The translations under genes and the position numbers were made by a program. Below are positions 16,724 through 26,500 of a stretch of DNA of 38,285 nucleotides, in pieces (position 1 is the first letter of the stretch; each line of letters opens with the position of its first letter). The notes under the pieces were generated by a model. It was not told where the DNA came from. It worked only from the letters and a program-made list of their open reading frames with translations, and made no database searches. The stretch is from contig SFFB01000022.1 of assembly GCA_004557035.1 (NCBI GenBank), positions 1-38,285 on the forward strand, read 5' to 3'. Source of the stretch: Bacteroidales bacterium (lineage in GTDB: Bacteria; Bacteroidota; Bacteroidia; Bacteroidales; Bacteroidaceae).

Positions 16724-17653
16724 ATGACCGAACATTGCCACCATCACGACCACGAGGCCGATAGCCTTCATCTCAATCGCTATCAGGAAGCCTTCAACCA
16801 GTTCGACACGCACATTCAGGACGAGCACGTACACGCCGCCGTTTGCCGTTTGCTCGAAGAGAAAAAGGCACAATACGATACGCCGGAAGTCAAAAAACAA
16901 CTGCTGGGCGCAGTCGAACTCACCACGCTCAAGGTGACGGACTCGCAAGAAAGCGTGTTGAAATTCACAGAAAAGGTCAACGCTTTTGCCGACGCTCATC
17001 CCGAACTCCCTCATTTGGCCACCATTTGCGTCTACCCCAATTTTGCCAAGATTGTGTCTGAAAGTCTCGAGGCCGACCAAGTCGAAGTGGCCTGCGTGAG
17101 TGGCGGTTTCCCTTCGTCGCAAACTTTCCTTGAGGTCAAGACCATTGAGACCGCCCTGGCTGTTCACGATGGTGCCACAGAGATAGACATGGTGCTCAAC
17201 GTGGGTGCATTCCTGAGCGGTGATTATGAGACCTGTGCCGATGAAATCGCCGAAATCAAGAGTGCGGCCGCCGAGGCACCGCTCAAGGTCATTCTCGAAA
17301 CGGGTGCACTGCAAACGGCCGAAAACATCAAGAAGGCCTCCATTCTCTCCATCTATGCCGGTGCCGACTTCATCAAGACCTCTACAGGCAAAATAGAGCC
17401 CGCTGCGACACCCGAAGCCGCCCTGGTGATGTGTGAAACCATACGCGAATATTATAAGCTCACAGGCACGAAAATCGGCTTTAAGGCAGCCGGCGGCATC
17501 AACACCGTGAGCGATGCCGTGGGCTACTACACCATCGTGCGCGAAGTTTTAGGCGAAGAGTGGATCAAAGAAGGCCTCTTCCGCATCGGCACAAGCCGTC
17601 TCGCCAACTTGCTCGTCAGCGAGATTTTAGGCGAAGATTGCAAGCCGTTCTAA
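16724..17653 (+). CDS. deoC: Deoxyribose-phosphate aldolase with His-rich N-terminus
   Basis: A 309-residue class I aldolase, longer than the roughly 220-260 residues of many DeoC proteins because of an N-terminal extension. The Schiff-base lysine is Lys218 in FIKTSTGK; EIDMVLNVGAFLSGDYE and the phosphate-binding GFKAAGGI are also present. It interconverts 2-deoxyribose 5-phosphate with glyceraldehyde 3-phosphate and acetaldehyde in deoxynucleoside catabolism. The first residues, TEHCHHHDHEAD, are strikingly rich in His and could bind metal; this is an observation, not a known property. Confidence 0.96.
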   Translation: MTEHCHHHDHEADSLHLNRYQEAFNQFDTHIQDEHVHAAVCRLLEEKKAQYDTPEVKKQLLGAVELTTLKVTDSQESVLKFTEKVNAFADAHPELPHLATICVYPNFAKIVSESLEADQVEVACVSGGFPSSQTFLEVKTIETALAVHDGATEIDMVLNVGAFLSGDYETCADEIAEIKSAAAEAPLKVILETGALQTAENIKKASILSIYAGADFIKTSTGKIEPAATPEAALVMCETIREYYKLTGTKIGFKAAGGINTVSDAVGYYTIVREVLGEEWIKEGLFRIGTSRLANLLVSEILGEDCKPF

Positions 17654-17669
17654 AGAGAATAGACCAGCC

Positions 17670-17701
17670 GGCTCATATGTTATAAATACAACATATAAGC
17701 C
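17670..17701. other. Hairpin downstream of deoC
   Basis: GGCT, a C/A mismatch and ATATGTT (17670-17681) pair with AACATAT and AGCC (17690-17701) around an 8-nt AT-rich loop. No T-run follows on either strand, so it may be an mRNA 3'-end stability structure or a protein-binding palindrome and not a terminator. Confidence 0.5.
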
Positions 17702-17724
17702 GTGGATGACATACGACAAACACG

Positions 17725-17777
17725 CAACCCGAGGCCGTGACGATACATTCGTCGCCGAAGCCTCGGGTTGGTTTTGT
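17725..17777 (+). terminator. Terminator of the uvrC-deoC cluster
   Basis: CAACCCGAGGC (17725-17735) and GCCTCGGGTTG (17760-17770) form a perfect 11-bp stem with a nested ACGA/TCGT inner stem, followed by GTTTTGT. The T-run is short. The reverse strand lacks a T-run, so it serves the + strand. Confidence 0.7.
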
Positions 17778-17778
17778 A

Positions 17779-17817
17779 GATAGGGTTGTCTTATATAAAC
17801 GAAATTGTGATAGGGTT
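17779..17817. repeat. Pair of 9-bp direct repeats, 30 bp apart
   Basis: GATAGGGTT occurs at 17779-17787 and 17809-17817, within a loosely similar 30-bp context (TTGT before both). Too short for a function to be suggested; it lies in the convergent gap between deoC and the polyprenyl synthase gene. Confidence 0.4.
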
Positions 17818-17852
17818 AAGCCCAACTTCGCCCTCCCCCACTCTTCTCTATA

Positions 17853-17900
17853 CCCAAAAGTTTACCTTTTTCCCAATCACACAATCACGGGCTTGTAAAC
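17853..17900 (+). repeat. CAATCAC-containing 48-bp intergenic repeat, copy 1
   Basis: This 48-bp stretch, from CCCAAAAG to TTGTAAAC, matches the reverse complement of 31957-32004 at about 40 of 48 positions without gaps. Both contain two CAATCAC words in tandem and end in TGTAAAC. Here it lies between deoC and the convergent polyprenyl synthase gene. Confidence 0.65.
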
Positions 17901-17921
17901 CGCTCATAGACAAAACAATAT

Positions 17922-17944
17922 GGTGACTGAACGCTTCAGTCACC
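17922..17944 (-). terminator. Hairpin, probable terminator of the polyprenyl synthase gene
   Basis: GGTGACTGAA (17922-17931), loop CGC, TTCAGTCACC (17935-17944): a perfect 10-bp stem. On the - strand it lies 28 bp after the stop of the 17973-18947 gene and is followed by ATATTGTTTTG, an interrupted T-rich run. Confidence 0.65.
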
Positions 17945-17972
17945 TTTAATCACATTTGTGTGTTTAGGAGAA

Positions 17973-18947
17973 TTAGGCTTTGCGGCCTATTACATACATC
18001 AGATACTGGCGAAGGCCTTCTTTGACCGCCGGATTGTGGAAAGCGTCAAGGCATTGTTCGGCCTTGGCCGCATATTGGTCCATCACCTTTTGGGCATATT
18101 CAATGCCACCGGCCTGTTTCACCATCTCAATCAAGTGGTGGATGTCGTCGGCCGTGGCCTCACCAGTCTTGACCAGTTCGGCGAGACGATGCATCTCAGC
18201 ATCGTCCGATTGGGCCAAGGCATAGAGCGCCGGCAGAGTGAGTTTGCCTTCACGCATATCATTTCCGGTGGGCTTTCCGATTTGCTTATCGTCATAATAA
18301 TCAAACAAATCGTCTCTTATCTGGAAACACATTCCCACGTTCTCGCCAAAAATTCGGGCTTTTTCTATGAAGTCGGTATCGGCATGCATTGCCACAGCTG
18401 CCATTTCGCCGCAACAGGCAAACAACACGGCGGTTTTGCGACGGATGACTTCATAATAGGCCTGCTCGTTATAGACCTGCTGACGAATGTTGGCCAATTG
18501 GGCGATTTCGCCTTCCGAGAGCGTACCTCCCAGGCGGGCCACCACGTCCACGCAATGCAGATTGCCGGTGAGAGCCGACTGTTGCATGGCCGTAGACAAG
18601 AGATAGTCGCCCAGCAAAACGGCCAGTTTGTTGCCATAAACGGCATTAACCGAGCCCTGTCCGCGGCGCTCGTCGCTTTCATCCACCACGTCGTCGTGTA
18701 CGAGGCTGGCCGTGTGGAGCACTTCAAGCGTCACAGCGGCACGATATGCGGCCATATTCACCTCGCCACACTCCTTGGCCACAAGCAATACGAGCAACGG
18801 CCGCATCATCTTGCCGCGACGTTGCTTCAAGAACGAGAGCGCCATACCCAGATAGTCGTCTGAGTGTTGCAGCGCCTCGTCGAAGAGGGTTTTGTATTGC
18901 TCGAGTTCAGCCGTCACGGGCTGACGTATCGCTGTGAGTAAATCCAT
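17973..18947 (-). CDS. Trans-isoprenyl (polyprenyl) diphosphate synthase
   Basis: A 324-residue all-helical prenyl chain-elongating enzyme. Both Asp-rich motifs are intact: HDDVVDESDERRG (first, DDxxD at 85-89) and RDDLFDYYDD (second, DDxxD at 212-216). The length suits an octaprenyl- or longer-chain synthase (IspB type), which supplies the side chain of menaquinone. A geranylgeranyl or farnesyl product cannot be excluded without modelling the chain-length residues. It is transcribed away from polA; a -7-like TACTTTTG (- strand, 19017-19024) lies 70 bp upstream. Confidence 0.92.
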   Translation of the reverse strand: MDLLTAIRQPVTAELEQYKTLFDEALQHSDDYLGMALSFLKQRRGKMMRPLLVLLVAKECGEVNMAAYRAAVTLEVLHTASLVHDDVVDESDERRGQGSVNAVYGNKLAVLLGDYLLSTAMQQSALTGNLHCVDVVARLGGTLSEGEIAQLANIRQQVYNEQAYYEVIRRKTAVLFACCGEMAAVAMHADTDFIEKARIFGENVGMCFQIRDDLFDYYDDKQIGKPTGNDMREGKLTLPALYALAQSDDAEMHRLAELVKTGEATADDIHHLIEMVKQAGGIEYAQKVMDQYAAKAEQCLDAFHNPAVKEGLRQYLMYVIGRKA

Positions 18948-19016
18948 CTGGAGGTGAGAACGAAAAGGGGCTGTGGCGCCCAGTCTGGTGGGGCTTAGCC
19001 CGTTCTGTTAGAATTG

Positions 19017-19024
19017 CAAAAGTA
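19017..19024 (-). promoter_or_regulatory. -7 box for the polyprenyl synthase gene
   Basis: On the - strand this reads TACTTTTG, matching TAnnTTTG, 70 bp before the ATG. No clear TTTG -33 partner is seen at 19-20 bp. Confidence 0.45.
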
Positions 19025-19087
19025 ATAATTTATGGCAAGAGTAAGGATTATTTTGCGTATTTTTACCGCATCATTAAAGCCTTTTGT

Positions 19088-21853
19088 ATGAAAAAACTCT
19101 ATCTCTTAGATGCCTATGCCCTCATCTATAGAGCCTATTATGCGCTGATACGTTCCCCGCGCATCAACTCCCGCGGCGAGAACACGTCGGCCATTTTTGG
19201 CTTCGTCAACACGCTCGAAGACATTCTCTCCAAACATTCGCCCGACCTCATTGCCGTGGCTTTCGACCCCTCCGGGCCAACCTTTCGCCACGAGGCCTAT
19301 CCCGAATACAAGGCGCAGCGCGACGCCACGCCCGAAGACATTCGGGCCTCGGTCCCGGTGATTAAAGACATCATCCGGGCTTATAACATTCCCATCCTTG
19401 AGCAGCCCGGCTACGAGGCCGACGATGTCATCGGCACCATGGCCCATCGGGCGGCGGCCGAAGGGTATGACGTGTATATGGTCACCCCCGACAAAGACTA
19501 CGGCCAACTGGTGCGGCCGGGCGTGACCATGTGCCGGCCTGGTCATGGTGGCCCGTTTGAGTTGCTGGGCGAGCGAGAGGTGTGCGAGAAATATGGCATC
19601 GCCTCAACGGCTCAGGTCATTGACCTGCTCACCCTTATGGGCGACACGGCCGACAACATTCCGGGTTGTCCAGGCGTCGGCGAAAAAACGGCGGTCAAAC
19701 TCATCGGCCAGTTTGGCTCGGTCGACAACCTGCTCCTTCACACCGAAGAGGTCAAGGGGGCACTGCGCAAGAAAATCGAGGAGAACGCCGAGAAAATCAA
19801 ATTCTCAAAATTTTTGGTCACCATCAAGACCGACGTGCCGCTCACCACGCCGCCGGCCGACCTCGTCCGTCGCGAAGCCGACAAAGAGGCGCTCAAAAAA
19901 ATCTTCGAGCGCTACGAGATGCGCTCCTTCCTCAAACGTCTTTTCCCCGAAGAGGCATCGTCGGCTCCAAAAGCGCCTGTGATGCGCTCTCTCTTTGACG
20001 AAATGCCTACCGACGGCGGGGAAGAACTCAAAAACTCAAAATTTGAGACGCTCGCCGACTGCCCCCATCAGTATCATCTGATTGAAAATGTGGCCGATGC
20101 CCGTTTGCTTTGCGAAAGATTATTGACTTCTTCACACGTGGCAGTTGACACGGAGACCACCGGTACCGACCCCATCACGGCCCGACTGGTCGGGATGAGC
20201 TTCTCGCCGGCGCCGGGCGAGGCCTATTATGTGGCCGTGCCGGCCGACGAGGCCGAGGCACGCGAGATGGTCAATATTTTCCGGCCGCTCCTGGAGAGTA
20301 ACACGGTGGTCAAGGTGGGACAAAATCTGAAATACGACGTCAACGTCTTGACGCGCTATGGCGTCGAACCGCTGGCGCCGATGTTCGACACGATGCTGGC
20401 CCACTATGTCGTCCAACCTGAGTTGCACCACAACATGGACTATCTGGCCGAAATCTATCTCAACTACGCCACCATCCATATCGAGCAGCTCATCGGTCCA
20501 AAGGGCAAGAGCCAAAAAAACATGGCCGACCTCGCGCCGGCCGACATCTGCGACTATGCCTGCGAAGACGCCGACGTCACGCTCCGCCTCATGCCGGTGC
20601 TGCAAGCAGAGATGCGCAAATTTGGCGTCGAGCGGGTGTTTGAAGAAATAGAGATGCCGCTCATGCCGGTATTGGCGCGTATGGAGCGCAACGGCGTGTG
20701 TCTCGACACGGCTGCCCTGGCCGAAGCCGGCGAACATTTCAAGTCGCGCCTTCACGACATCGAGGCCGAGGTCTACACCTTGGCCGGACACCCCTTCAAC
20801 ATCACGTCGCCGCGACAGGTGGGCGAAGTGCTGTTTGAGGAACTCCGCATTGTCGACAAAGCCCGCAAGACCAAGACCGGCCAGTATTCCACGGGCGAAG
20901 AGGTGCTCGAGTCGCTGCGCCACCGCCACCCCATCGTGGAAAAAATCCTCGACTACCGCGGCTTGAAGAAACTCGTCGGCACCTACGTCGACGCACTGCC
21001 CAAACTGGTCAATCCGGCCACCGGCCACATTCACACCTCGTTCAATCAGGCCGTCACGGCCACCGGACGCCTCTCGTCGAGCAACCCCAACCTGCAAAAC
21101 ATTCCCGTCAAAGGCGAAGACGGACGCGAAATCCGCAAGGTCTTCGTGCCCGAGCCTGACTGCGTGTTTTTCTCGGCCGACTACTCTCAAATCGAACTGC
21201 GCATCATGGCTTGCCTCAGCGGCGACGCGGCCATGATCAAGGACTTCAACGACGGGCGCGACATTCACGCCGCCACTGCCGCGCGTATTTTCAAGAAGCC
21301 GCTCGAAGCCGTCGACCGCGACGAGCGACGCAAGGCCAAGACAGCCAATTTCGGCATCATCTACGGCATCTCGGCCTTTGGCCTGTCTGAGCGTATGGAC
21401 GTGACGCGGGCCGAGGCCAAAGAATTGATAGACAATTACTTCGACACCTACCCCGACATACGCACCTTCATCAGCCGCAGCGTTGACCGGGCCCGTGAGT
21501 GTGGCTACATCGAGACGCTTTTCGGCCGTCGCCGCTACCTGCCCGACATCAACTCGCGCAATGCCGTGGTGCGCGGATATGCTGAGCGCAATGCCGTCAA
21601 CGCGCCCATTCAGGGCACGGCTGCCGACATCATCAAAATTGCCATGGCCCGCATCGACCGCCGTTTCATGGCCGAAGGCATAAAAGCCAAAATGATTTTG
21701 CAGGTACACGACGAACTCAACTTCTCCGTACCACGCGACGAACTCGACCGGGTGAAAACACTCGTCATCGAAGAGATGGAGCAGGCATGGAAGGGTGCCG
21801 TGCCGCTCGTGGCCGACTGCGGCATGGGCGACAACTGGCTCGAAGCGCATTGA
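19088..21853 (+). CDS. polA: DNA polymerase I
   Basis: A 921-residue family A polymerase with all three domains. The 5' nuclease occupies about 1-290 (EADDVIGT, TPDKDYGQLV, GDTADNIPGCPGVGEKTA). The 3'-5' proofreading domain, about 320-510, keeps its catalytic residues: Asp354 and Glu356 in VDTETTG, the NLKYD block and YACEDAD. The polymerase domain carries motif A FSADYSQIELR (Asp698), motif B RRKAKTANFGIIYG and motif C QVHDELN (Asp875). It fills gaps in repair and removes Okazaki primers. The downstream gap contains composite repeat copy A. Confidence 0.98.
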   Translation: MKKLYLLDAYALIYRAYYALIRSPRINSRGENTSAIFGFVNTLEDILSKHSPDLIAVAFDPSGPTFRHEAYPEYKAQRDATPEDIRASVPVIKDIIRAYNIPILEQPGYEADDVIGTMAHRAAAEGYDVYMVTPDKDYGQLVRPGVTMCRPGHGGPFELLGEREVCEKYGIASTAQVIDLLTLMGDTADNIPGCPGVGEKTAVKLIGQFGSVDNLLLHTEEVKGALRKKIEENAEKIKFSKFLVTIKTDVPLTTPPADLVRREADKEALKKIFERYEMRSFLKRLFPEEASSAPKAPVMRSLFDEMPTDGGEELKNSKFETLADCPHQYHLIENVADARLLCERLLTSSHVAVDTETTGTDPITARLVGMSFSPAPGEAYYVAVPADEAEAREMVNIFRPLLESNTVVKVGQNLKYDVNVLTRYGVEPLAPMFDTMLAHYVVQPELHHNMDYLAEIYLNYATIHIEQLIGPKGKSQKNMADLAPADICDYACEDADVTLRLMPVLQAEMRKFGVERVFEEIEMPLMPVLARMERNGVCLDTAALAEAGEHFKSRLHDIEAEVYTLAGHPFNITSPRQVGEVLFEELRIVDKARKTKTGQYSTGEEVLESLRHRHPIVEKILDYRGLKKLVGTYVDALPKLVNPATGHIHTSFNQAVTATGRLSSSNPNLQNIPVKGEDGREIRKVFVPEPDCVFFSADYSQIELRIMACLSGDAAMIKDFNDGRDIHAATAARIFKKPLEAVDRDERRKAKTANFGIIYGISAFGLSERMDVTRAEAKELIDNYFDTYPDIRTFISRSVDRARECGYIETLFGRRRYLPDINSRNAVVRGYAERNAVNAPIQGTAADIIKIAMARIDRRFMAEGIKAKMILQVHDELNFSVPRDELDRVKTLVIEEMEQAWKGAVPLVADCGMGDNWLEAH

Positions 21854-21883
21854 TGGCACACGACTCCACTGATATATATTGTC

Positions 21884-21915
21884 TTTTTCCCTAACGCCTT
21901 TTGGCTTTACCTTTG
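21884..21915 (+). promoter_or_regulatory. Promoter of composite element copy A
   Basis: A TTGTCTTTTT block (21879-21888), exactly 19 bp, then TACCTTTG (21908-21915). Copies B and C have the same TTGTCTTTT word at the same distance. The expected start is near 21921, only about 8 bp before a terminator hairpin, so no protein gene can be its target. Confidence 0.65.
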
Positions 21916-21927
21916 AGGTATAGATAG

Positions 21928-21959
21928 AAGAAGGACGCCGCTCGGCGCCCTTCTTTTTT
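21928..21959 (+). terminator. Terminator hairpin of composite element copy A
   Basis: AAGAAGG (21928-21934) pairs with CCTTCTT (49-55 of the same block), then one A/C mismatch, CGCC with GGCG and a 4-nt loop, followed by a run of T to 21959. It may also end read-through from polA, 75 bp upstream. Confidence 0.75.
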
Positions 21960-22236
21960 GCTTTTCAGGCACTTACGGGGATAAGGACAGTTTTTCCCGG
22001 CCTTATGACAGCTAAAACCGGCCTTATTCCCGGCCCGGCCGGAAGCGTTTCAACCGCCATTTTGGCCTATTGGGCGCCAGCCGTGAAGCCTCACGCTGCG
22101 GTCATTCTTAAGGGATGCTAAAAACAATCGGCTTGGCGTCACGCCCGACCGCCACTTCTGAACAAGTCGAAGTAAGGCGGCAAAAACTGCGTCGCACAAA
22201 TGCCTGCGCAGATGGCCATATCCACCAAAAAAGCAG

Positions 22237-22244
22237 TAATTTTG
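22237..22244 (+). promoter_or_regulatory. -7 box for sbcDC
   Basis: TAATTTTG, a match to TAnnTTTG, 25 bp before the sbcD ATG. The -33 region is not recognisable at the usual spacing. Confidence 0.5.
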
Positions 22245-22269
22245 TGGTCTGCAAAATAAAGAAGAAAAT

Positions 22270-23517
22270 ATGAAAATCCTACATACGGCCGACTGGCACT
22301 TGGGCAACGTCTTCCACGGTTATGCCCGCATCGACGAGCACCGGCATTTCCTCTCTTGGCTGCTCGACGTGTTGCGCCTTGAGCAACCCGACGCTTTGGT
22401 CATTGCCGGCGACGTGTTCGACTCGGCCAATCCGCCGGCCGCGGCCGAGCGCCTGTTCTACGACTTCCTGCTCGACGCCACCGAGGCTGTACACGGCCTG
22501 CAGATAGTCGTGATTGCGGGCAATCACGACTCGGCCCACCGCCTCGAGGCCCCGGCCGAACTGCTCCGCACCCACAATGTCTACGTGCGCGGCCTCATCC
22601 GCCGCGATGCCGAAACCGACAAGACCGACTTCGACCACTACATCCTGCCGCTCAGCCTGCACACCGACAGCGAGGCCTGCCTCACCTGCCTGGCCGTGCC
22701 CTATCTGCGGCCCTCCGACTATCCCGGCGGCCTCACCCCGACCGAGGGCCTGGCGTGGTTCATACAAAACACGTGCCGCGCCTATGCCAAGAGTGCGTTC
22801 AAGAGCCTTCCCTTCATCGTCGCCGCCCATTTCTATGCTGCCGGAGCCGACATCTGTGCCGACGAACACAGTGAGCGGCTCGTGGTGGGCGGACAGGAAT
22901 GTGTCGACGCCGCAACCCTCGACTGCGGTGCCGCCTATGTGGCCTTGGGGCATATACACAAGGCCCAGCACGTGGCCGGCGGGCACACCGAGATGCACTA
23001 TGCCGGCAGCGTGTTGCCTATGTCTTTTTCTGAAAAAAACTACCGCCACGGCATCAACTGCCTCACCGTCGACAGCAATGGCGAGACCGCCCTGCGCCGC
23101 ATAGACTACCAGCCCCTGCGCGGCCTCATCTCCATTCCCCAAAAAGGAGCGGCCACGCCTGCCGAGGTGTTTGAAGCCATCGACGCCCTACCCCGCCGCG
23201 ACAAAGACGACACCGGCGACGACTGGCCCTATCTTGAAATTCGCGTGGCCGAAAATCAGCCCATGCCCTCACTCATGCACGAGGTGACCGAAGCCTTGTC
23301 GAAACGCGCCGTACGCTTCTGCCGCATGGTGCGCCAATGGCCCGAGACCACACGACAGACCGGCCGGCCGGCACACCTCAACGCCATCAGACAACTCACC
23401 GCCCAAGACATCGCCAACGAGGCTTTCGAGGCCAAATATGCCTCAAAAATGCCCGAAGCCCTCGTCCAACGACTCCAAACCGCCATCGAAGCGGCCACCA
23501 CCGACACCCAAGACTAA
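22270..23517 (+). CDS. sbcD: Exonuclease SbcD (Mre11-type nuclease subunit)
   Basis: A 415-residue calcineurin-like phosphoesterase. The five metal motifs are visible: DWHLGN near residue 8, GDVFD near 47, GNHDSAHR near 84, AAHFYAAG near 190 and GHIHKAQ near 236. With SbcC it forms the Mre11-Rad50-like complex that cleaves hairpins and processes double-strand ends and protein-blocked ends. sbcC begins 18 bp downstream, so the two subunits are co-expressed. Confidence 0.97.
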   Translation: MKILHTADWHLGNVFHGYARIDEHRHFLSWLLDVLRLEQPDALVIAGDVFDSANPPAAAERLFYDFLLDATEAVHGLQIVVIAGNHDSAHRLEAPAELLRTHNVYVRGLIRRDAETDKTDFDHYILPLSLHTDSEACLTCLAVPYLRPSDYPGGLTPTEGLAWFIQNTCRAYAKSAFKSLPFIVAAHFYAAGADICADEHSERLVVGGQECVDAATLDCGAAYVALGHIHKAQHVAGGHTEMHYAGSVLPMSFSEKNYRHGINCLTVDSNGETALRRIDYQPLRGLISIPQKGAATPAEVFEAIDALPRRDKDDTGDDWPYLEIRVAENQPMPSLMHEVTEALSKRAVRFCRMVRQWPETTRQTGRPAHLNAIRQLTAQDIANEAFEAKYASKMPEALVQRLQTAIEAATTDTQD

Positions 23518-23535
23518 ACACACGCCTTTCAGCGC

Positions 23536-26500
23536 ATGAAAATAGAGAAAATCACCCTCTGCAACCTCACCTCCATCGAGGGCGAACAAGTCATCGACTT
23601 CACCCAAGAACCGCTCCGCTCGGCAGGTCTCTTTGCCATCACCGGCGACACCGGAGCGGGCAAATCGACCATACTCGACGCCGTCTGTCTGGCCCTCTAC
23701 GACCACGCGCCACGCTTTGACGGGATGGAAAAACTCAGCTCCGACAGCCTCAAACGACAAGAAGACCGCGCCCAAGCCATGCAGGCCGGCGACGTCAGAG
23801 CTATGCTGCGACGCGGATGCAAGGAGGGCTACGCCACAGTGGTGTTTGCCACCCCCGACGGCGCACGCTATGAAGCCGGATGGCAACTACGCGTGAAGCG
23901 CACAGGCACCTACGAGAAAGAAACCCGCACGCTGCGACAGCTCTCGCCCCACAAAGAGACCGTACCCGAGGGCGAAATAGCCCGGCGCATCACCGAAATC
24001 ATCGGACTCGACTACACGCAGTTCACCCGCACGGTCATGCTGGCGCAAAACAGTTTCGCCACCTTCTTGAAGGCTAAAAAGAGCGAAAAATCGGCTTTGC
24101 TCGAAAAACTCACCGGCACCGAAATCTACGGACTCGTCTCGCAAAAAATCTATAGCCTGACGGCCGAGGCCACACAAAAGGCCGACAACCTGCAACATAT
24201 CATTGCCGGCATCCTGCACGACCGCCTCAACGACGACGAACTCAACAAACTACACGAAGAACAGGCCCTCGTGGCCTCGACAACGGCCACCATCGAAGAG
24301 CGACAAGCCCTCGTGGCCCGACAACTCGAATGGTTCACCGCCTTTGAAGCTGCCACACGCGAAGTGGCAGAGCAGGAGGGACAGTTTGCCGCCGTCAACA
24401 AGCAGTGTGCCACCCTGCGTGCCGACCAACTGGCCCTGGCGCGCCACGACGAAGTGCTCGGGGTGCAACCGCTCTACCAAGAAATCATTATGCGCCGGCA
24501 AGACATCGATGCCTGTAAGCGGGCTGAAGAGCAGGCTGCAGGCGAAATCGAGAGCATCAAATCACGCATCGAACAGACCCGGCTCGACCACGCACAAGCC
24601 CAAGCCGAAGCCGCCGAAGCCGCCACCCAGCTGGCCCAACGAAGACCGGCCATCAGCCGCGGACACGTGCTCAGCGGCGAACTCGGCGAACTCGAGACCC
24701 AACTCAAGACGGCAGGCGAACAGACCAAGACGGCACAACTCATGCTCGCCGAACGCTCCAACCGCGTCAAAGCCAAAAAAGAACGCCTCAACGAGCTCTC
24801 CACTCAGATTGAGACGACCTCACTCCACCGTCAGGCGCTCTCGGTGCACCGACTGATGTTTGAAAAATTCGACCTTATCAAAGACAAACTCATAGCCCTC
24901 AACGAGCAGACCCGACTCAATGCCGAGAGCCACAAAAAGTTTGCCGAACTCGGCAAACGCCAGACCGAGCTCAAATCTTCTTCGGAGAAAATCGAGAAAC
25001 AGCAAAACGACAACGAAGACAAGATGAACACACTCAAGAGTGAGTTGTTCATCCACCGGCAAAGCAATCAGGGACGCGACAGTGCCCGACTGCAGCAAAG
25101 CTTCGCCGACAACCGCAACCGTCTGCTTAGCCTGCAACGCGCCAAAGCCCTCTGGAGCCGCATCTCGGAAGGTTACGAACTCATCGAAGAGAAACGCGAC
25201 GCCGTCAGTCGGCTCAATGTTTCTCTCAATCAATTGCACACCGACGCCGAAAAGGCCGAGAAGGCCCTTCTCGTGACCGAGGAGACGTTCAAACGCATGA
25301 ACGTGGCATTGACCCTTAGTCAAAGCGAAAACATCGTCAGACTCCGCAAACAGCTCAAAGAGGGTACCGCCTGCCCCGTGTGTGGCGCCACCCACCATCC
25401 CTATCACACCGAGACCGAGCGCGAACTGGGCGAACTGCTCAATAATCTCGAAAAAGAGTTTAACGACACCGCCAACGAACTCAAAGACAGACGTGCTACA
25501 CTCGAAGCCATCAAGCGGCAAATGGCCGAGACCGACGGACGACTCACTGCCGAAAAGGCCAACCTCGAAGCCTATGAGAAACGCCAACGGGCCGACGTGG
25601 ACGAATGGCAAGCCTGTGCCTCACTCGACGCCTCGTTTGCCGACTGCTCGCCGACCGTGGCACGCGAAACGCGCAAACTCATGATCGACCTGCTCATTGA
25701 CAACACGCAACACACGGCCGAAGAGGCGGAAAAAGAACTGCAGAGTTTCAACTTCCATCAAGGTCACATCAACCGACTCAACGAACAGATTGCCACACTC
25801 GAGGCGGAAATGGCCAACAACCGTGCACGACTCGACGACCTGCGCACACAGCGACGCATCGCCGCCGTGGCCGCCGAAGAGACCGAACGCATCATGACGC
25901 TCTCTGACCGCTCTTGCGGCGAACTCTATACCGACCTCGACGAAATGGTCACCCTCTCGGGATGGTTCACAGAGTGGAAAAACAATCCCGACGGCTTCCG
26001 CCTGCGACTCTCAGACCTCCACGCCGATTGGACCAAAACCACCAAAGCGCTCGACACTATGCAGCGCAGCGAGGCCTTGATGCGCGAAGAACTCAAAGCC
26101 GAAGAGGCCGGACTGGCCGAGGCTCACCAACACCTGGGCGACACCACCGACTCTGAAAACGCTATTCGCGAAAAACTCAAAGACAAACGCGAAGAACTCA
26201 AAAGCCTCTTCGGCGACACCACGCCCGAGCAGGAAGAAAGTAGGCTGCAGGCCCAAATCGCCCAAGCTAATGCCCATGAGACCGAGACCCGACAGGCCTA
26301 CGACAAGGCTGCGGGCCAGCTCCGCACACTCGAGGGCAAACAACAAACACTTCAGACCAACCGCCTGCAGAGCCAGGAGGAGTATCGCACGAAAATGGCG
26401 CAACTCGACCTTTGGATATCGAAATTCAATGCCGACCACTCGCCTATGCAATTCTCCGAACTGGAAAGCATCTTCTCAGACCCTCGCGACTGGAACGCGC

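Larger units (their letters stand above)
21879..22036 (+). repeat. Composite intergenic element copy A (promoter, hairpin, 21-bp array)
   Basis: The whole unit in the 416-bp polA-sbcD gap. After the hairpin and TTTTTTGCTTTTC comes ATAAGG (21981-21986), CCTTAT at 22001-22006 and 22022-22027 (21 bp apart), and GACAG at 21986 and 22007 (21 bp apart). ATAAGG and the first CCTTAT are inverted with 14 bp between. The remaining 22037-22236 holds nothing I can name. I do not recognise this element. Confidence 0.75.

Noticed and set aside
17958..18863. 301-codon + strand frame opposite the polyprenyl synthase gene
   Set aside because: The - strand frame has both DDxxD motifs; the + frame is a shadow.
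20132..21859. 575-codon open frame antisense to polA
   Set aside because: polA is certain on the + strand; the antisense frame follows from its GC-biased codons and shows no recognisable motif.
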